DNA from: Chloroflexota bacterium
Lineage (GTDB): Bacteria > Chloroflexota > Anaerolineae > UBA4142
Length of the DNA: 9,482 bases
Direction of reading: 5' to 3'
NCBI GenBank assembly: GCA_016199405.1
Contig: JACQGS010000303.1
Coordinates: forward strand, 1 to 9,482
Part shown: piece by piece, positions 1 to 6,849 of the stretch
How positions within the stretch are numbered: position 1 is the first letter of the stretch
Layout of the letters: each line of letters starts with the position of its first letter
Notes under the pieces: model-generated
The model's database searches: none
Seen by the model: the letters and a program-made list of their open reading frames with translations, nothing else
Told to the model about the DNA's origin: nothing
Position numbers and translations under genes: made by a program

Positions 1-195
1 CGCCCGGGCGCGGGGGACCTTTTTTCAATTCCGGACCCCGATTGGGTTGCGGAACTTTTTTCAAGTATGAGGGCTGATTCGGCATCTTCACCGCCTATAA
101 CTGCATATACGGCTTTCGCCGCGATAGAGTTTCAAGTCCACGCGCGTCAAATTGGGCGGATTATAACCGATATACCGGGATTTGGAAAATCGCCG
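1..195. other. spacer downstream of dinB, no gene seen
   Basis: This stretch runs from the window edge to the dinB stop codon. I see no convincing coding region. An open frame starting at 67 on the plus strand runs on antisense into dinB and resembles no family I know. The one visible structure is a 14-nt direct repeat with one mismatch, GGACCTTTTTTCAA at 15-28 and GGAACTTTTTTCAA at 51-64. I see no clear terminator for dinB. Confidence 0.5.
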
Positions 196-1254
196 TCAAT
201 TTTCAATGCCCAATTCCATTTGCCACATGGCATTTTCCGCCACCAAGCCATGCGCGCCGACGCCGATCAATCGCACCGCGCGCCGCGAATCCCAATGAAT
301 TTCTAATAGGTTTGCCGTGCAACTTACAATCGTTTGCGCGTCGCGCGTCGGCGCGGGCAGCGTGGTCTGCCGCGTGATCGTCGTGAAATCGCCATAGCGC
401 AGTTTCAATACGATTGTCCGCGCGCGATAGCCCGCGCGCTGCAAATCCCGCGCCACGCGCTCGCTCATCCCGCGCAATTCTTTTTCGATCACCCGCGCGT
501 CGCGCGTGTCGCGCTCGAACGTGTTTTCTTGGCTAACCGATTTCGTATCGCGGTCTGTTTCAATCGCCGAATCGCTAATGCCGCGCGCGGCGCGCTGCAA
601 ATACTCGCCGACCTTGCCAAACTCGGCGCGCAATTCCTCCGCCGGCACGCGCGCCAAATCGCCGATCGTTTGCACGTTCCACTTTTTCAATTTCTCGCGC
701 GTCACGCGTCCAGCGCCCGGCAATTTCTCGACCGGCAACGGCGCAAGAAACCTTTCTTCATCTCCCGCCGCGACGACAATAAACCCGCGCGGCTTGACCG
801 TATTGCACGCGACTTTCGACACTAGCTTGTTCGCCGCGACCGCGAGCGTGGAATCCAATCCGATCTCATCCTTGATCCGTTGCTGGATTTCTTTCGCGAT
901 AGTTTTTGCGTCCTGCTCCGCCGGAATTTCCAGGTACGCTTCGTCAATCGAAACTTGTTCGAGGAGCAGCGAGTACTCGCGCAGAATGTTCATCACGCGA
1001 CGCGAATATTCCGAGTAAACGCGATGGCGCACGGGCACGATGATCGCCTGCGGACACAGCTGCGCGGCGCGAAAGAGCGGCATCGCGGAATGCACGCCGA
1101 ATTTCCGCGCCTCGTACGACGCGGTCGAAACGACGCCGCGGCCGCTGGGATTGCCCATCGCGACAATGACCGGCTTGCCTTGGAGTTGGGGATTCAAGAG
1201 GACTTCGACCGACGCGAAAAACGCGTCGAGGTCGAGGTGAATGACTTGGCGCAC
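196..1254 (-). CDS. dinB: DNA polymerase IV (Y-family translesion polymerase)
   Basis: This encodes a 352-residue Y-family polymerase, which copies past damaged template bases in the cytoplasm without proofreading. Starting at the GTG at 1254, the N-terminus reads MRQVIHLDLDAFFASVE, and its numbering matches E. coli Pol IV exactly: metal ligand D8, steric-gate F13 and the SIDEAY motif with D104 and E105. The order is palm and fingers, a helix-hairpin-helix thumb (around LPGAGRVTREKL), then the little-finger domain. The C-terminus carries QMELGI (residues 345-350), the position and form of the beta-clamp binding motif (QLVLGL in E. coli). The upstream ATG at 1296 would add 14 residues unlike the family and would place the promoter inside the gene, so I reject it. 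There is no ribosome-binding site; the promoter at 1261-1269 implies a leaderless mRNA. I saw no LexA box. Length and motifs are normal, so it should be active. Confidence 0.95.
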   Translation of the reverse strand: MRQVIHLDLDAFFASVEVLLNPQLQGKPVIVAMGNPSGRGVVSTASYEARKFGVHSAMPLFRAAQLCPQAIIVPVRHRVYSEYSRRVMNILREYSLLLEQVSIDEAYLEIPAEQDAKTIAKEIQQRIKDEIGLDSTLAVAANKLVSKVACNTVKPRGFIVVAAGDEERFLAPLPVEKLPGAGRVTREKLKKWNVQTIGDLARVPAEELRAEFGKVGEYLQRAARGISDSAIETDRDTKSVSQENTFERDTRDARVIEKELRGMSERVARDLQRAGYRARTIVLKLRYGDFTTITRQTTLPAPTRDAQTIVSCTANLLEIHWDSRRAVRLIGVGAHGLVAENAMWQMELGIEN

Positions 1255-1260
1255 GCCGCA

Positions 1261-1269
1261 AGTATAGCA
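1261..1269 (-). promoter_or_regulatory. extended -10 promoter of dinB (leaderless)
   Basis: On the minus strand the sequence reads TGC-TATACT, an extended -10 element. The hexamer ends at 1261, and six bases separate it from the GTG codon at 1254, so transcription should begin at or next to the start codon. No good -35 hexamer is present at the expected place (AAAAGG), as is common for extended -10 promoters. It mirrors the larC promoter. Confidence 0.65.
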
Positions 1270-1309
1270 CAAAAAATTTCCGCCCTTTTTGCTCACGGTG
1301 CGGGCGGAG

Positions 1310-1318
1310 TGCTATAAT
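1310..1318 (+). promoter_or_regulatory. extended -10 promoter of larC (leaderless)
   Basis: The sequence reads TGC-TATAAT, a perfect -10 hexamer at 1313-1318 with the extended TG. A weak -35 candidate, TTGCTC (1289-1294), lies 18 bp upstream. Seven bases separate the hexamer from the ATG at 1326, so the start codon should be at or very near the +1 position. The ATG at 1317 overlaps the hexamer itself and so cannot be the start of this transcript's coding region. Confidence 0.7.
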
Positions 1319-1325
1319 GCGCATA

Positions 1326-2513
1326 ATGTCCATCGCTTACTTTGATCTGATTGGCGGCGCGAGCGGCGATATGCTGCTCGGCGCACTGATCGACGCGGGC
1401 TTGTCGCTCGAGGCGTTGCGCGCGGATTTGCACGCGCTCCATCTCAACGACTGGTCGCTTGAAACCGAACGCGTGACGCGCGGCGGCATCGCCGCGACGC
1501 GCGCCATCGTCCGCGCGCGAGACGCCGCACGCGAACGCGCGCTGAATGATTTGCTCGCGCTCGTCGCGCAGAGTGATTTACCGCCGGCAATTCGCGCGCC
1601 GAGCGAAAAAGTTTTGCGTCGTTTGGGACAAGTGGAAGCGCACCTCCACAACGTGCCGCTCGAAAAAATTCATTTGCACGAACTCGGCGGCATGGATACG
1701 CTGATTGATGTCGTCGGCGCAGTCGCCGGTTTGCATCGACTCGGCATCGCGCAGGTTTTTTGCGCGCCGTTTCCGCTCGCGCGCGGAATGATCGAGACGC
1801 GGCATGGCGCCTTTCCGCTGCCCGCGCCGGCAACGCTCGCGCTCATTCACGAACGCGGCGCTCCGATTATGGGCGTGGAAGGTGATATGGAAACGGTCAC
1901 CCCGACCGGCGCGGCGATCCTCACGACGCTCGCGCAAAATTTCGGCGAGTTGCCGGCGATGAATGTTCGAGCGCTGGGTTATGGCGCGGGGACACGCGAC
2001 GACGCGGCGCGCCCAAACCTTCTGCGCGTTCTTGTCGGCGCGGCGACGGAAAAAGATGGTGAAAGCGTAGAGTCATTGCGGATGCTCGAAACCAATATTG
2101 ACGATCTCAATCCGCAATTTTTCGATTACGCGATGCAACGGCTCTTGGAACGTGGCGCGCTCGATGTCACGTTGACGCCCCTGCAGATGAAAAAGAATCG
2201 CCCCGCGACGCTCGTGCGCGTGCTCTGTCGCGCGGAGCACGCGGCGGAATTGCGGGCAATCCTGTTTGAAGAGACCTCGACGCTGGGAATACGCGAGCAG
2301 GGGGTCACGCGTTATTCGCTCGCGCGCGAAATTATTTCCGTCGACACGCGCTTTGGAACGCTGCGCGCGAAAATTGCGCACCGACCGAACGGAGAGCAAA
2401 CGATCGCGCCCGAGTACGACGACTGTTCCCGCGCCGCGCGCGCGTTCAAGGCGCCGCTCCGCGCGGTGTGGGAAGAGGTGATCGAGCAAGCGCAGAAAGT
2501 GATCGTCACGTAG
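1326..2513 (+). CDS. larC: nickel-pincer cofactor biosynthesis protein LarC
   Basis: This encodes a 395-residue LarC (old name DUF111), the cytoplasmic CTP-dependent enzyme that inserts nickel into the pyridinium dithiocarboxylate precursor to finish the nickel-pincer cofactor of lactate racemase and related enzymes. Family marks are the N-terminal block MSIAYFDLIGGASGDM, the histidine motif HLHE at 116-119 followed by GGMDTLIDVVG, the VTPTGA motif near the middle, and the C-terminal block beginning ETNIDDLNPQ. In Lactiplantibacillus plantarum the two halves are joined by a programmed frameshift; here they form one unbroken frame. I chose the ATG at 1326 over the one at 1317 because 1317 lies in the promoter -10 box. 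The partner genes larB and larE are not in this window, and the downstream neighbours are unrelated, so the gene stands alone here. No clear terminator follows directly. Confidence 0.93.
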   Translation: MSIAYFDLIGGASGDMLLGALIDAGLSLEALRADLHALHLNDWSLETERVTRGGIAATRAIVRARDAARERALNDLLALVAQSDLPPAIRAPSEKVLRRLGQVEAHLHNVPLEKIHLHELGGMDTLIDVVGAVAGLHRLGIAQVFCAPFPLARGMIETRHGAFPLPAPATLALIHERGAPIMGVEGDMETVTPTGAAILTTLAQNFGELPAMNVRALGYGAGTRDDAARPNLLRVLVGAATEKDGESVESLRMLETNIDDLNPQFFDYAMQRLLERGALDVTLTPLQMKKNRPATLVRVLCRAEHAAELRAILFEETSTLGIREQGVTRYSLAREIISVDTRFGTLRAKIAHRPNGEQTIAPEYDDCSRAARAFKAPLRAVWEEVIEQAQKVIVT

Positions 2514-2603
2514 CAAAAGAATCACAGATGCTATCGGCAAATTTGGAAAAGAACCGTTCCGTTCCGATGAGTATTCTGAAAATTCGAGTGCGCTTCGATG
2601 CAG
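2513..2603. repeat. dispersed repeat, copy A (no gene)
   Basis: The core 2531-2602 matches 7132-7203 at 59 of 72 positions without gaps, and weaker similarity extends back towards the larC stop codon. In copy B the minus strand of this segment encodes the C-terminus of the small lipoprotein. In copy A the same minus frame still ends in a stop (TAG at 2531-2533) and reads IEAHSNFQNTHRNGTVLFQI, but a stop codon (CTA on the plus strand at 2609-2611) interrupts it three codons upstream. Copy A is therefore either a gene-tail remnant or a copy of a mobile or structural repeat. A short plus-strand frame (2528-2701, 57 codons) crosses it, but part of that frame is just a palindrome. Confidence 0.7.
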
Positions 2604-2640
2604 ATGGGCTACCGACGCCGCTTGCGGATGGCAAAACGAT

Positions 2641-2677
2641 CGCGCGCGCATCGGCTTTAGGGCTTGATGCGCGCGCG
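2641..2677. repeat. perfect 12-bp hairpin downstream of larC
   Basis: The arms 2641-2652 and 2666-2677 are perfectly complementary (CGCGCGCGCATC and GATGCGCGCGCG) around a 13-nt loop. It lies about 130 bp after the larC stop. A run of seven or more T follows only from 2704, some 26 bp after the stem, so it is not a standard intrinsic terminator, although it could slow polymerase or protect the 3' end of the larC transcript. It may also be a palindromic repeat unit. Confidence 0.6.
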
Positions 2678-2764
2678 TATTTAGAAAACAACGGCGCATA
2701 GAATTTTTTTCAACCGCTCGGCGATCTCATCACGGATCCGACGAATCAGGACTTTCGCTCGGTT

Positions 2765-2918
2765 GTCATCCTTCGACAGGCTCAGGACAAGTTTTCGAGC
2801 CGGTCTTGCGAGAAATCTCTCAGCGATGACCGAGATTTCCACTTGCCCTGGCGGGAACGCAAGTGCCAGGGTCACTCCGTTCGAAACACTTGCGCCGCAC
2901 GCAAGTGCAGGTGTGACA
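2765..2918. repeat. cluster of short inverted and direct repeats
   Basis: This gene-free block begins with CATCCTTCGACAGGCTCAGG, a phrase I recognise as recurring between genes in many environmental genomes. Inside it are three small hairpins: GAAATCTC/GAGATTTC (2812-2819, 2832-2839), CACTTGC/GCAAGTG (2840-2846, 2859-2865) and CACTTGC/GCAAGTG again (2887-2893, 2901-2907). The second and third carry a near-direct repeat, GCAAGTGCCAGGGTCAC and GCAAGTGCAGGTGTGAC. It looks like a mosaic of REP-like units. It lies just past the 3' end of the lipoprotein operon, whose transcript may end here. The remainder of 2702-3006 shows nothing else. Confidence 0.55.
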
Positions 2919-3006
2919 AGCGAAAGCCCTACGGACACGTATGTGAATGATGGGATGATGGTGCTCATCGAATGAAACGTGGGATGCGCTTAAAGACGAT
3001 GCGCTC

Positions 3007-4836
3007 CTATGGCGTCACCTTGATCGTGTAACAAATCTCGAAAAGCTTCTCCGCTGTTCCAACAGTCCCATTTGACTTGCTTTTAATGGGGCAATAGGTG
3101 CCGGCCGACCAATTCGCCGACCCTTCATAATCCCCAGCGACTTCTCCCATATACGGATGGAGTTGGAACGTGGCGTTCTCGTGGCAACGTACTACGACGC
3201 CCAAATCCTCTGTGCGTAACAAATTTTTGACAATTGTGACGGAAATCGGTTTCGTTTCTCCCGAATTGATCGTAATGTAACCGGAATTGGGCCATCGGTG
3301 AAAATCACCATATATTGCGTTAAGATCGCAAGTAATCTGGGCACCAGTGAATGGCTGCCTATCGTCAAGAACCTTGATAGTGCTAAAAGTAACCGCGACG
3401 GTACAGGCGGAGGTTGTTCCATTGGTAGTGGCGCTGGCGGCGGATTCGCCCGCGTCATTAAACGCTTTGACATAGTACGAATACTTTTGACCGCACGGCA
3501 GCCCATCCGGAAAGCCAACGCCTGCGCGCCCGCTGGCTGGCAGCGGTATCGTGGTTTTCAAAATCTCATCTCTTCCGGTGCGATAAATGTGAAAACCGTT
3601 TTCGATTGTCGAGGTATCGGTATAGTCAACTCTCACTGCCGTTGCTGATATAGCGCTAGCACCGGTGATAGTGGGTGGACAGGGAACGGTGACTGCGTGA
3701 TCCACGGGACTGTCCGCCGATTCTCCCGCGCCGTTGACCGCGCGCACAAAGTACGTGCCCTCCCCGTTACAAAACAAAGCATCAAAGTCGTAATTGTTCG
3801 TGTTGCTTGGCAGCCGGGGTCCCACTTTGGTCGCGGACGTACCTTGCTGATAGACCTGAAACCCTGTTTCATTCGGTGTGTCGTTCCATCTAAAGTGAAT
3901 GGTCGTGCGTTCTCCTGTCGCTATAAAAGTCGTCGGCGCGCAGGGAATGGTGACCGCAGTAGGCATTGGGCTATTGGAAGATGGACCAGCGGCATTTACG
4001 GCGACAATGTAAAATTTGCCGGAGAAATTGCAACCTATCCCAGTCAATTGGGCTGATTGCGGTCCTGTGCCGCTGTGCGCTCCGGGCGAGAGCACCGGGT
4101 TCGTTACACCGTCTTGATAGATTTTGAAACCCGTTTCATTGTTAGAATTGTCAGTCCAATTGAAGGTGACCGTCGTCCCAAAGCCGGATGCGGTGAAACC
4201 ACTCGGCGCGGTGGGAGCTGCAGGATCGGGACGAACCCCCGCCCCTACGTCATCAACATTCACCCTTACTGTTCTCGTCTCGGTGTTGTTGCTGCAGCGC
4301 GCGGTCAGCGTATACGTGGTCGTCGTATTAGGAGAGACATTGCGCGAAGCATTTGCGGTAATAACTCCGCCAAGACTAGGCTCAATTTGAATTGAATCGG
4401 CATTAGTGACCGTCCAACTCAATGTGGTGGATTCTCCAACGGTGATGGTTGTTCGCGACGCGGTGAAGGTGATGTTTGGCGTGCCGCTACAGCCGCTTGG
4501 ATTTGGCTGTGGCTGTTGCGGCGGTTGCACCGCGATAGCCGGCGTCAGCGATGGGGTCGGTGAAGCGCTGGTTGCGCCAGACAGAGGTGTGAGCGTAGAT
4601 GTTGCGCTCGTTGCAAAAAAGAGCGGTGTGAGCGTCGGTGTGTTGGTCGCCAGCGGCGTCAACGACGGAAATATTTCCGGCGTCAGCGTCGCGGCGAGTG
4701 CCTGCGCAGGTGTTGACGTTGGCGTTGGCGTCGGCACGCCGATTTCAATCTCAATTGGAACGCAAGCCGCGAGAGCAACGACCGCACAAAGAGTTAGCGC
4801 GATTAAATTCCAGAGCGGCAATTTTTTCGAATCCAT
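3007..4836 (-). CDS. Ig-like/fibronectin-III multi-domain lipoprotein (paralogue 2)
   Basis: This encodes a 609-residue predicted surface lipoprotein. Residues 1-24 are a signal peptide with lipobox LAAC, so Cys25 should carry the lipid. Residues 34-114 are a Thr/Pro/Ala linker. Residues about 116-194 form an Ig-like domain (TFTASRTTITVGESTTLSW). Three fibronectin-III-like modules follow (about 208-299, 300-386, 387-478), each with a mid-module Cys, a Y-x-V-x-A-x-N-x2-G core and a closing Cys, suggesting one disulfide per module. Residues 479-609 are a separate domain with four further Cys (503, 551, 582, 602) that I do not recognise. The ribosome-binding site AAAGGAGG (4843-4850) sits six bases before the ATG and is nearly perfect. 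Its start is 43 bp after the stop of its paralogue, so the two are probably cotranscribed. A binding or adhesion role outside the membrane is inferred from the fold types; the ligand is unknown. Confidence 0.85.
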   Translation of the reverse strand: MDSKKLPLWNLIALTLCAVVALAACVPIEIEIGVPTPTPTSTPAQALAATLTPEIFPSLTPLATNTPTLTPLFFATSATSTLTPLSGATSASPTPSLTPAIAVQPPQQPQPNPSGCSGTPNITFTASRTTITVGESTTLSWTVTNADSIQIEPSLGGVITANASRNVSPNTTTTYTLTARCSNNTETRTVRVNVDDVGAGVRPDPAAPTAPSGFTASGFGTTVTFNWTDNSNNETGFKIYQDGVTNPVLSPGAHSGTGPQSAQLTGIGCNFSGKFYIVAVNAAGPSSNSPMPTAVTIPCAPTTFIATGERTTIHFRWNDTPNETGFQVYQQGTSATKVGPRLPSNTNNYDFDALFCNGEGTYFVRAVNGAGESADSPVDHAVTVPCPPTITGASAISATAVRVDYTDTSTIENGFHIYRTGRDEILKTTIPLPASGRAGVGFPDGLPCGQKYSYYVKAFNDAGESAASATTNGTTSACTVAVTFSTIKVLDDRQPFTGAQITCDLNAIYGDFHRWPNSGYITINSGETKPISVTIVKNLLRTEDLGVVVRCHENATFQLHPYMGEVAGDYEGSANWSAGTYCPIKSKSNGTVGTAEKLFEICYTIKVTP

Positions 4837-4879
4837 TTCATCCCTCCTTTAAGGAATGAGGGCTTTCGCTTGAGGCGGA

Positions 4880-6559
4880 TCAACAGGCATTCGTGCGCGC
4901 GGAGACAGCCGCAGGCGCAGTGGATGGGCCAGCGCTGTTGTAAGCACGCACAGTGTACGAATGATTTTCATTGCAGCTCATTCCGCCCACACTGCCGCCC
5001 ATCGAGCCGATTCCAGTTTTCGCAGCCAAATCCTTAACTTGGCTGCCATCTCGGTAAACATGAAAGCCATCTTCGTTGGTTGCGTTGTCGGTGAACTGGA
5101 ACACAACCTCAGTCTTGGAAATGCCGCTGGCAGTAAAGCCAGTCGGCGCGCACGGAATTGTAACCGCATTATCCGTGTTGCTGTTCTCGGATTCCCCAAT
5201 ACTATTGACCGCGCGCACAAAGTAAGCGGCACTATGATTACAAAACAGCCCAGTATCATCTCGGAACGTGAATGTGCCTGACACCACAGGTCCCACTTTG
5301 GTGTGGGGCGAACCAACCTTATAGACTTGAAATCCGGCTGCCGTATGGTTGGCAGTCATCGCCCATCTATGAGTAATGGTCGTCCCTGAACCATCCGCTA
5401 TGAAACTCGTCGGCGCGCAGGGAATCGTAGTCACTGGGTCGGTGTTACTGGGTTCTGAATCTCCCGCGTCATTGTAGGCGGTCATATAGAATGTAGAATT
5501 GACGTTGCAATACGTGCCGATTGTCTGATCTACACCACTAGGCATTCCATCGCGCTTGGTTAGCGTTCTACGAGTACTCGCGTCACCACCGGTCACGTAA
5601 ACGCGAAAACCCAACTCATTGGTTGACTTGTCATTAAATCTAATATCGACTAGCCCCTGAGCTTTGCCGCTTGCGCTAACAATTTCCGGCGGGCAGGGTT
5701 TATTGAACCCGCGAAGGTGGTTGCTGTCCGGAGATTCCACGTTCGCGCTATTGACGGCGCGCACGAAGAATTTGGCGTCCGTATCACAATCAAATGGACT
5801 CGAGTAACTAGTCCCGCTTGACGCGGAATTAATTAGCGTTGGACTCGGACTTCCTTCCCGATATAGCTTATAGCCCATTGGTGAAGCCACGCTCCAATTA
5901 AAGATAATCTTGGGACCATCACCATTTGCCGAGAAATTCGTCGGCGCGGCGGGAGCAGCGGGCGGTAGAACTAACGACGGGTTCACGTCCACCACCACTT
6001 CTTTGAAAGCGATTGCGCTGTTGCCACAGCGCGCCCTCACGGTAAAAATAGTTCTCCCCGGTGCGTTGAAAGTGAATGGGCGCGAACCGGATGTTCCTAT
6101 GATCCCAAGGTTCTCATCACCTAGCACCGTGTCCGCATTGGTGACCTGCCAACTCAATGTTATAGATTCTCCTGCCGTGATAGTCGTTCGCGACGCGGTG
6201 AAAGAGATGTTTGGCGTCCCGCTACAGCCGCTTGGATTTGGTTGTGGCTGTTGCGGTTGCACTCCGCTAACGGGCGGTGATGTGAGTGTTGGCGTATCGG
6301 TAGCCGCAAAGAGAGGTGTGAGTGAAGGGGTTGCGCTGGTTGCACCCGCCAGCGGTGTGAGTGTCGGTGTCTCGGTCGTCAGCGGCGTCAAAGACGGAAA
6401 TATTTCCGGCGTCTGCGTCGTCGTGAGTGCCTCCGCAGGTGTTGATGTTGGAGTCGGCGCGCCGATTCTAATCGTGATTGGCTGGCAAGCCGCGAGAACA
6501 ATGACAGCGCAGAGCGTTAGCGCGATCAAATTCCAGCGATGTAATTTTATAGGGCTCAT
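4880..6559 (-). CDS. Ig-like/fibronectin-III multi-domain lipoprotein (paralogue 1)
   Basis: This encodes a 559-residue paralogue of the next gene downstream. Residues 1-24 are a signal peptide almost identical to that of its partner (shared WNLIALTLCAV), with lipobox LAAC and lipidated Cys25. Residues 34-110 are a Thr/Pro linker built from imperfect units such as TPTLTPLAGATSA. An Ig-like domain (about 112-193) and four fibronectin-III-like modules (about 203-289, 290-381, 382-470, 471-559) follow. Every module ends in Cys, and the last Cys is the final residue, so the C-terminal domain of the partner is absent. A ribosome-binding site AGGAG (6567-6571) lies seven bases before the ATG. It is the first gene after the promoter at 6940-6967, with a leader of about 370 nt that contains a terminator, so expression is probably conditional. 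A cell-surface binding role is inferred from the fold types only. Confidence 0.85.
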   Translation of the reverse strand: MSPIKLHRWNLIALTLCAVIVLAACQPITIRIGAPTPTSTPAEALTTTQTPEIFPSLTPLTTETPTLTPLAGATSATPSLTPLFAATDTPTLTSPPVSGVQPQQPQPNPSGCSGTPNISFTASRTTITAGESITLSWQVTNADTVLGDENLGIIGTSGSRPFTFNAPGRTIFTVRARCGNSAIAFKEVVVDVNPSLVLPPAAPAAPTNFSANGDGPKIIFNWSVASPMGYKLYREGSPSPTLINSASSGTSYSSPFDCDTDAKFFVRAVNSANVESPDSNHLRGFNKPCPPEIVSASGKAQGLVDIRFNDKSTNELGFRVYVTGGDASTRRTLTKRDGMPSGVDQTIGTYCNVNSTFYMTAYNDAGDSEPSNTDPVTTIPCAPTSFIADGSGTTITHRWAMTANHTAAGFQVYKVGSPHTKVGPVVSGTFTFRDDTGLFCNHSAAYFVRAVNSIGESENSNTDNAVTIPCAPTGFTASGISKTEVVFQFTDNATNEDGFHVYRDGSQVKDLAAKTGIGSMGGSVGGMSCNENHSYTVRAYNSAGPSTAPAAVSARTNAC

Positions 6560-6608
6560 TCTGATTCTCCTGTGGAAAATAGATTAGTGCACGGACACAA
6601 AGACTCTG

Positions 6609-6637
6609 ACGCGGCGTATCCATTTGCTTTGCCGCGC
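6609..6637 (-). repeat. hairpin between leader terminator and start codon
   Basis: On the minus strand GCGCGGC and GCCGCGT pair over seven positions (last pair G-U) around a 15-nt loop. It lies in the leader after the terminator and about 50 nt before the start codon of the 559-residue lipoprotein gene. It could belong to the leader structure or be a processing site. No T-run follows, so it is not a terminator. Confidence 0.4.
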
Positions 6638-6680
6638 GGTGACGACTGAATGATCGCTGTCGGACTGGCTGGGAAAAGGG

Positions 6681-6724
6681 AAATAAAAAAAGGCAACCCC
6701 AATTAACCGAAGGGGGTTACCTTT
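6681..6724 (-). terminator. intrinsic terminator inside the lipoprotein leader
   Basis: On the minus strand AAAGGTAACCCC (6724-6713) pairs with GGGGTTGCCTTT (6700-6689) over 12 positions with one G-U pair, around a 12-nt loop. The stem runs directly into a tract of seven T (6691-6685). On the plus strand the same stem has a C-A mismatch and no T-run, so it is oriented for minus-strand transcription. It is over 400 nt from the previous gene end (7132) but only about 220 nt after a strong promoter and 120 nt before the next gene. That points to a regulatory, attenuator-type terminator rather than an operon end. Confidence 0.85.
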
Positions 6725-6849
6725 CGCCTGAGATGAATTCGATTCTTTGAAACAGCGGGCGCGCGGCTAGGAAAAATGCAGGCGCGAAAAGATGTGGCTA
6801 GAAAAAACCACGCGGATATTTGAATCCACAAACGATCGACTGTTTGCAT
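6703..6849 (-). CDS. possible 48-codon leader ORF (uncertain)
   Basis: An ATG at 6849-6847 opens a frame of 48 codons that ends at TAA 6705-6703, inside the loop of the leader terminator. A Shine-Dalgarno-like AAGGGG (6858-6853) precedes it by three bases. The start of the product, MQTVDRLWIQISAWFFLAT, is hydrophobic with aromatic residues. No family is recognised. If translated, ribosomes would run into the terminator stem and could stop it forming, as in a leader-peptide attenuator. An open frame of this length can also occur by chance, and the hairpins of the leader would compete with translation. Confidence 0.2.
   Translation of the reverse strand: MQTVDRLWIQISAWFFLATSFRACIFPSRAPAVSKNRIHLRRKVTPFG

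Noticed and set aside
145..175. TATAAT-like box near 153 as a promoter
   Set aside because: It has no properly spaced -35 and no plausible gene follows in either direction.
1255..1325. LexA operator in the dinB/larC gap
   Set aside because: Neither the E. coli (CTGT-N8-ACAG) nor the Bacillus-type (GAAC-N4-GTTC) pattern is present.
1326..2513. Programmed frameshift in larC
   Set aside because: The two halves lie in one continuous reading frame here, so no frameshift is needed.
2073..2699. 208-codon minus-strand open frame
   Set aside because: Most of it is antisense to larC, it is rich in Arg as expected for a shadow frame of GC-rich coding DNA, and it resembles no family.
2528..2701. 57-codon plus-strand frame after larC
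   Set aside because: Its first half is the dispersed repeat and its second half includes the 12-bp palindrome; there is no ribosome-binding site. Not fully excluded, since substitutions between repeat copies are milder in this frame.
5910..6587. 225-codon plus-strand open frame antisense to a lipoprotein gene
   Set aside because: It is Val/Gly/Ser rich because it reads the Thr/Pro repeat in reverse; the minus-strand frame has a lipobox, known domain types and a ribosome-binding site.
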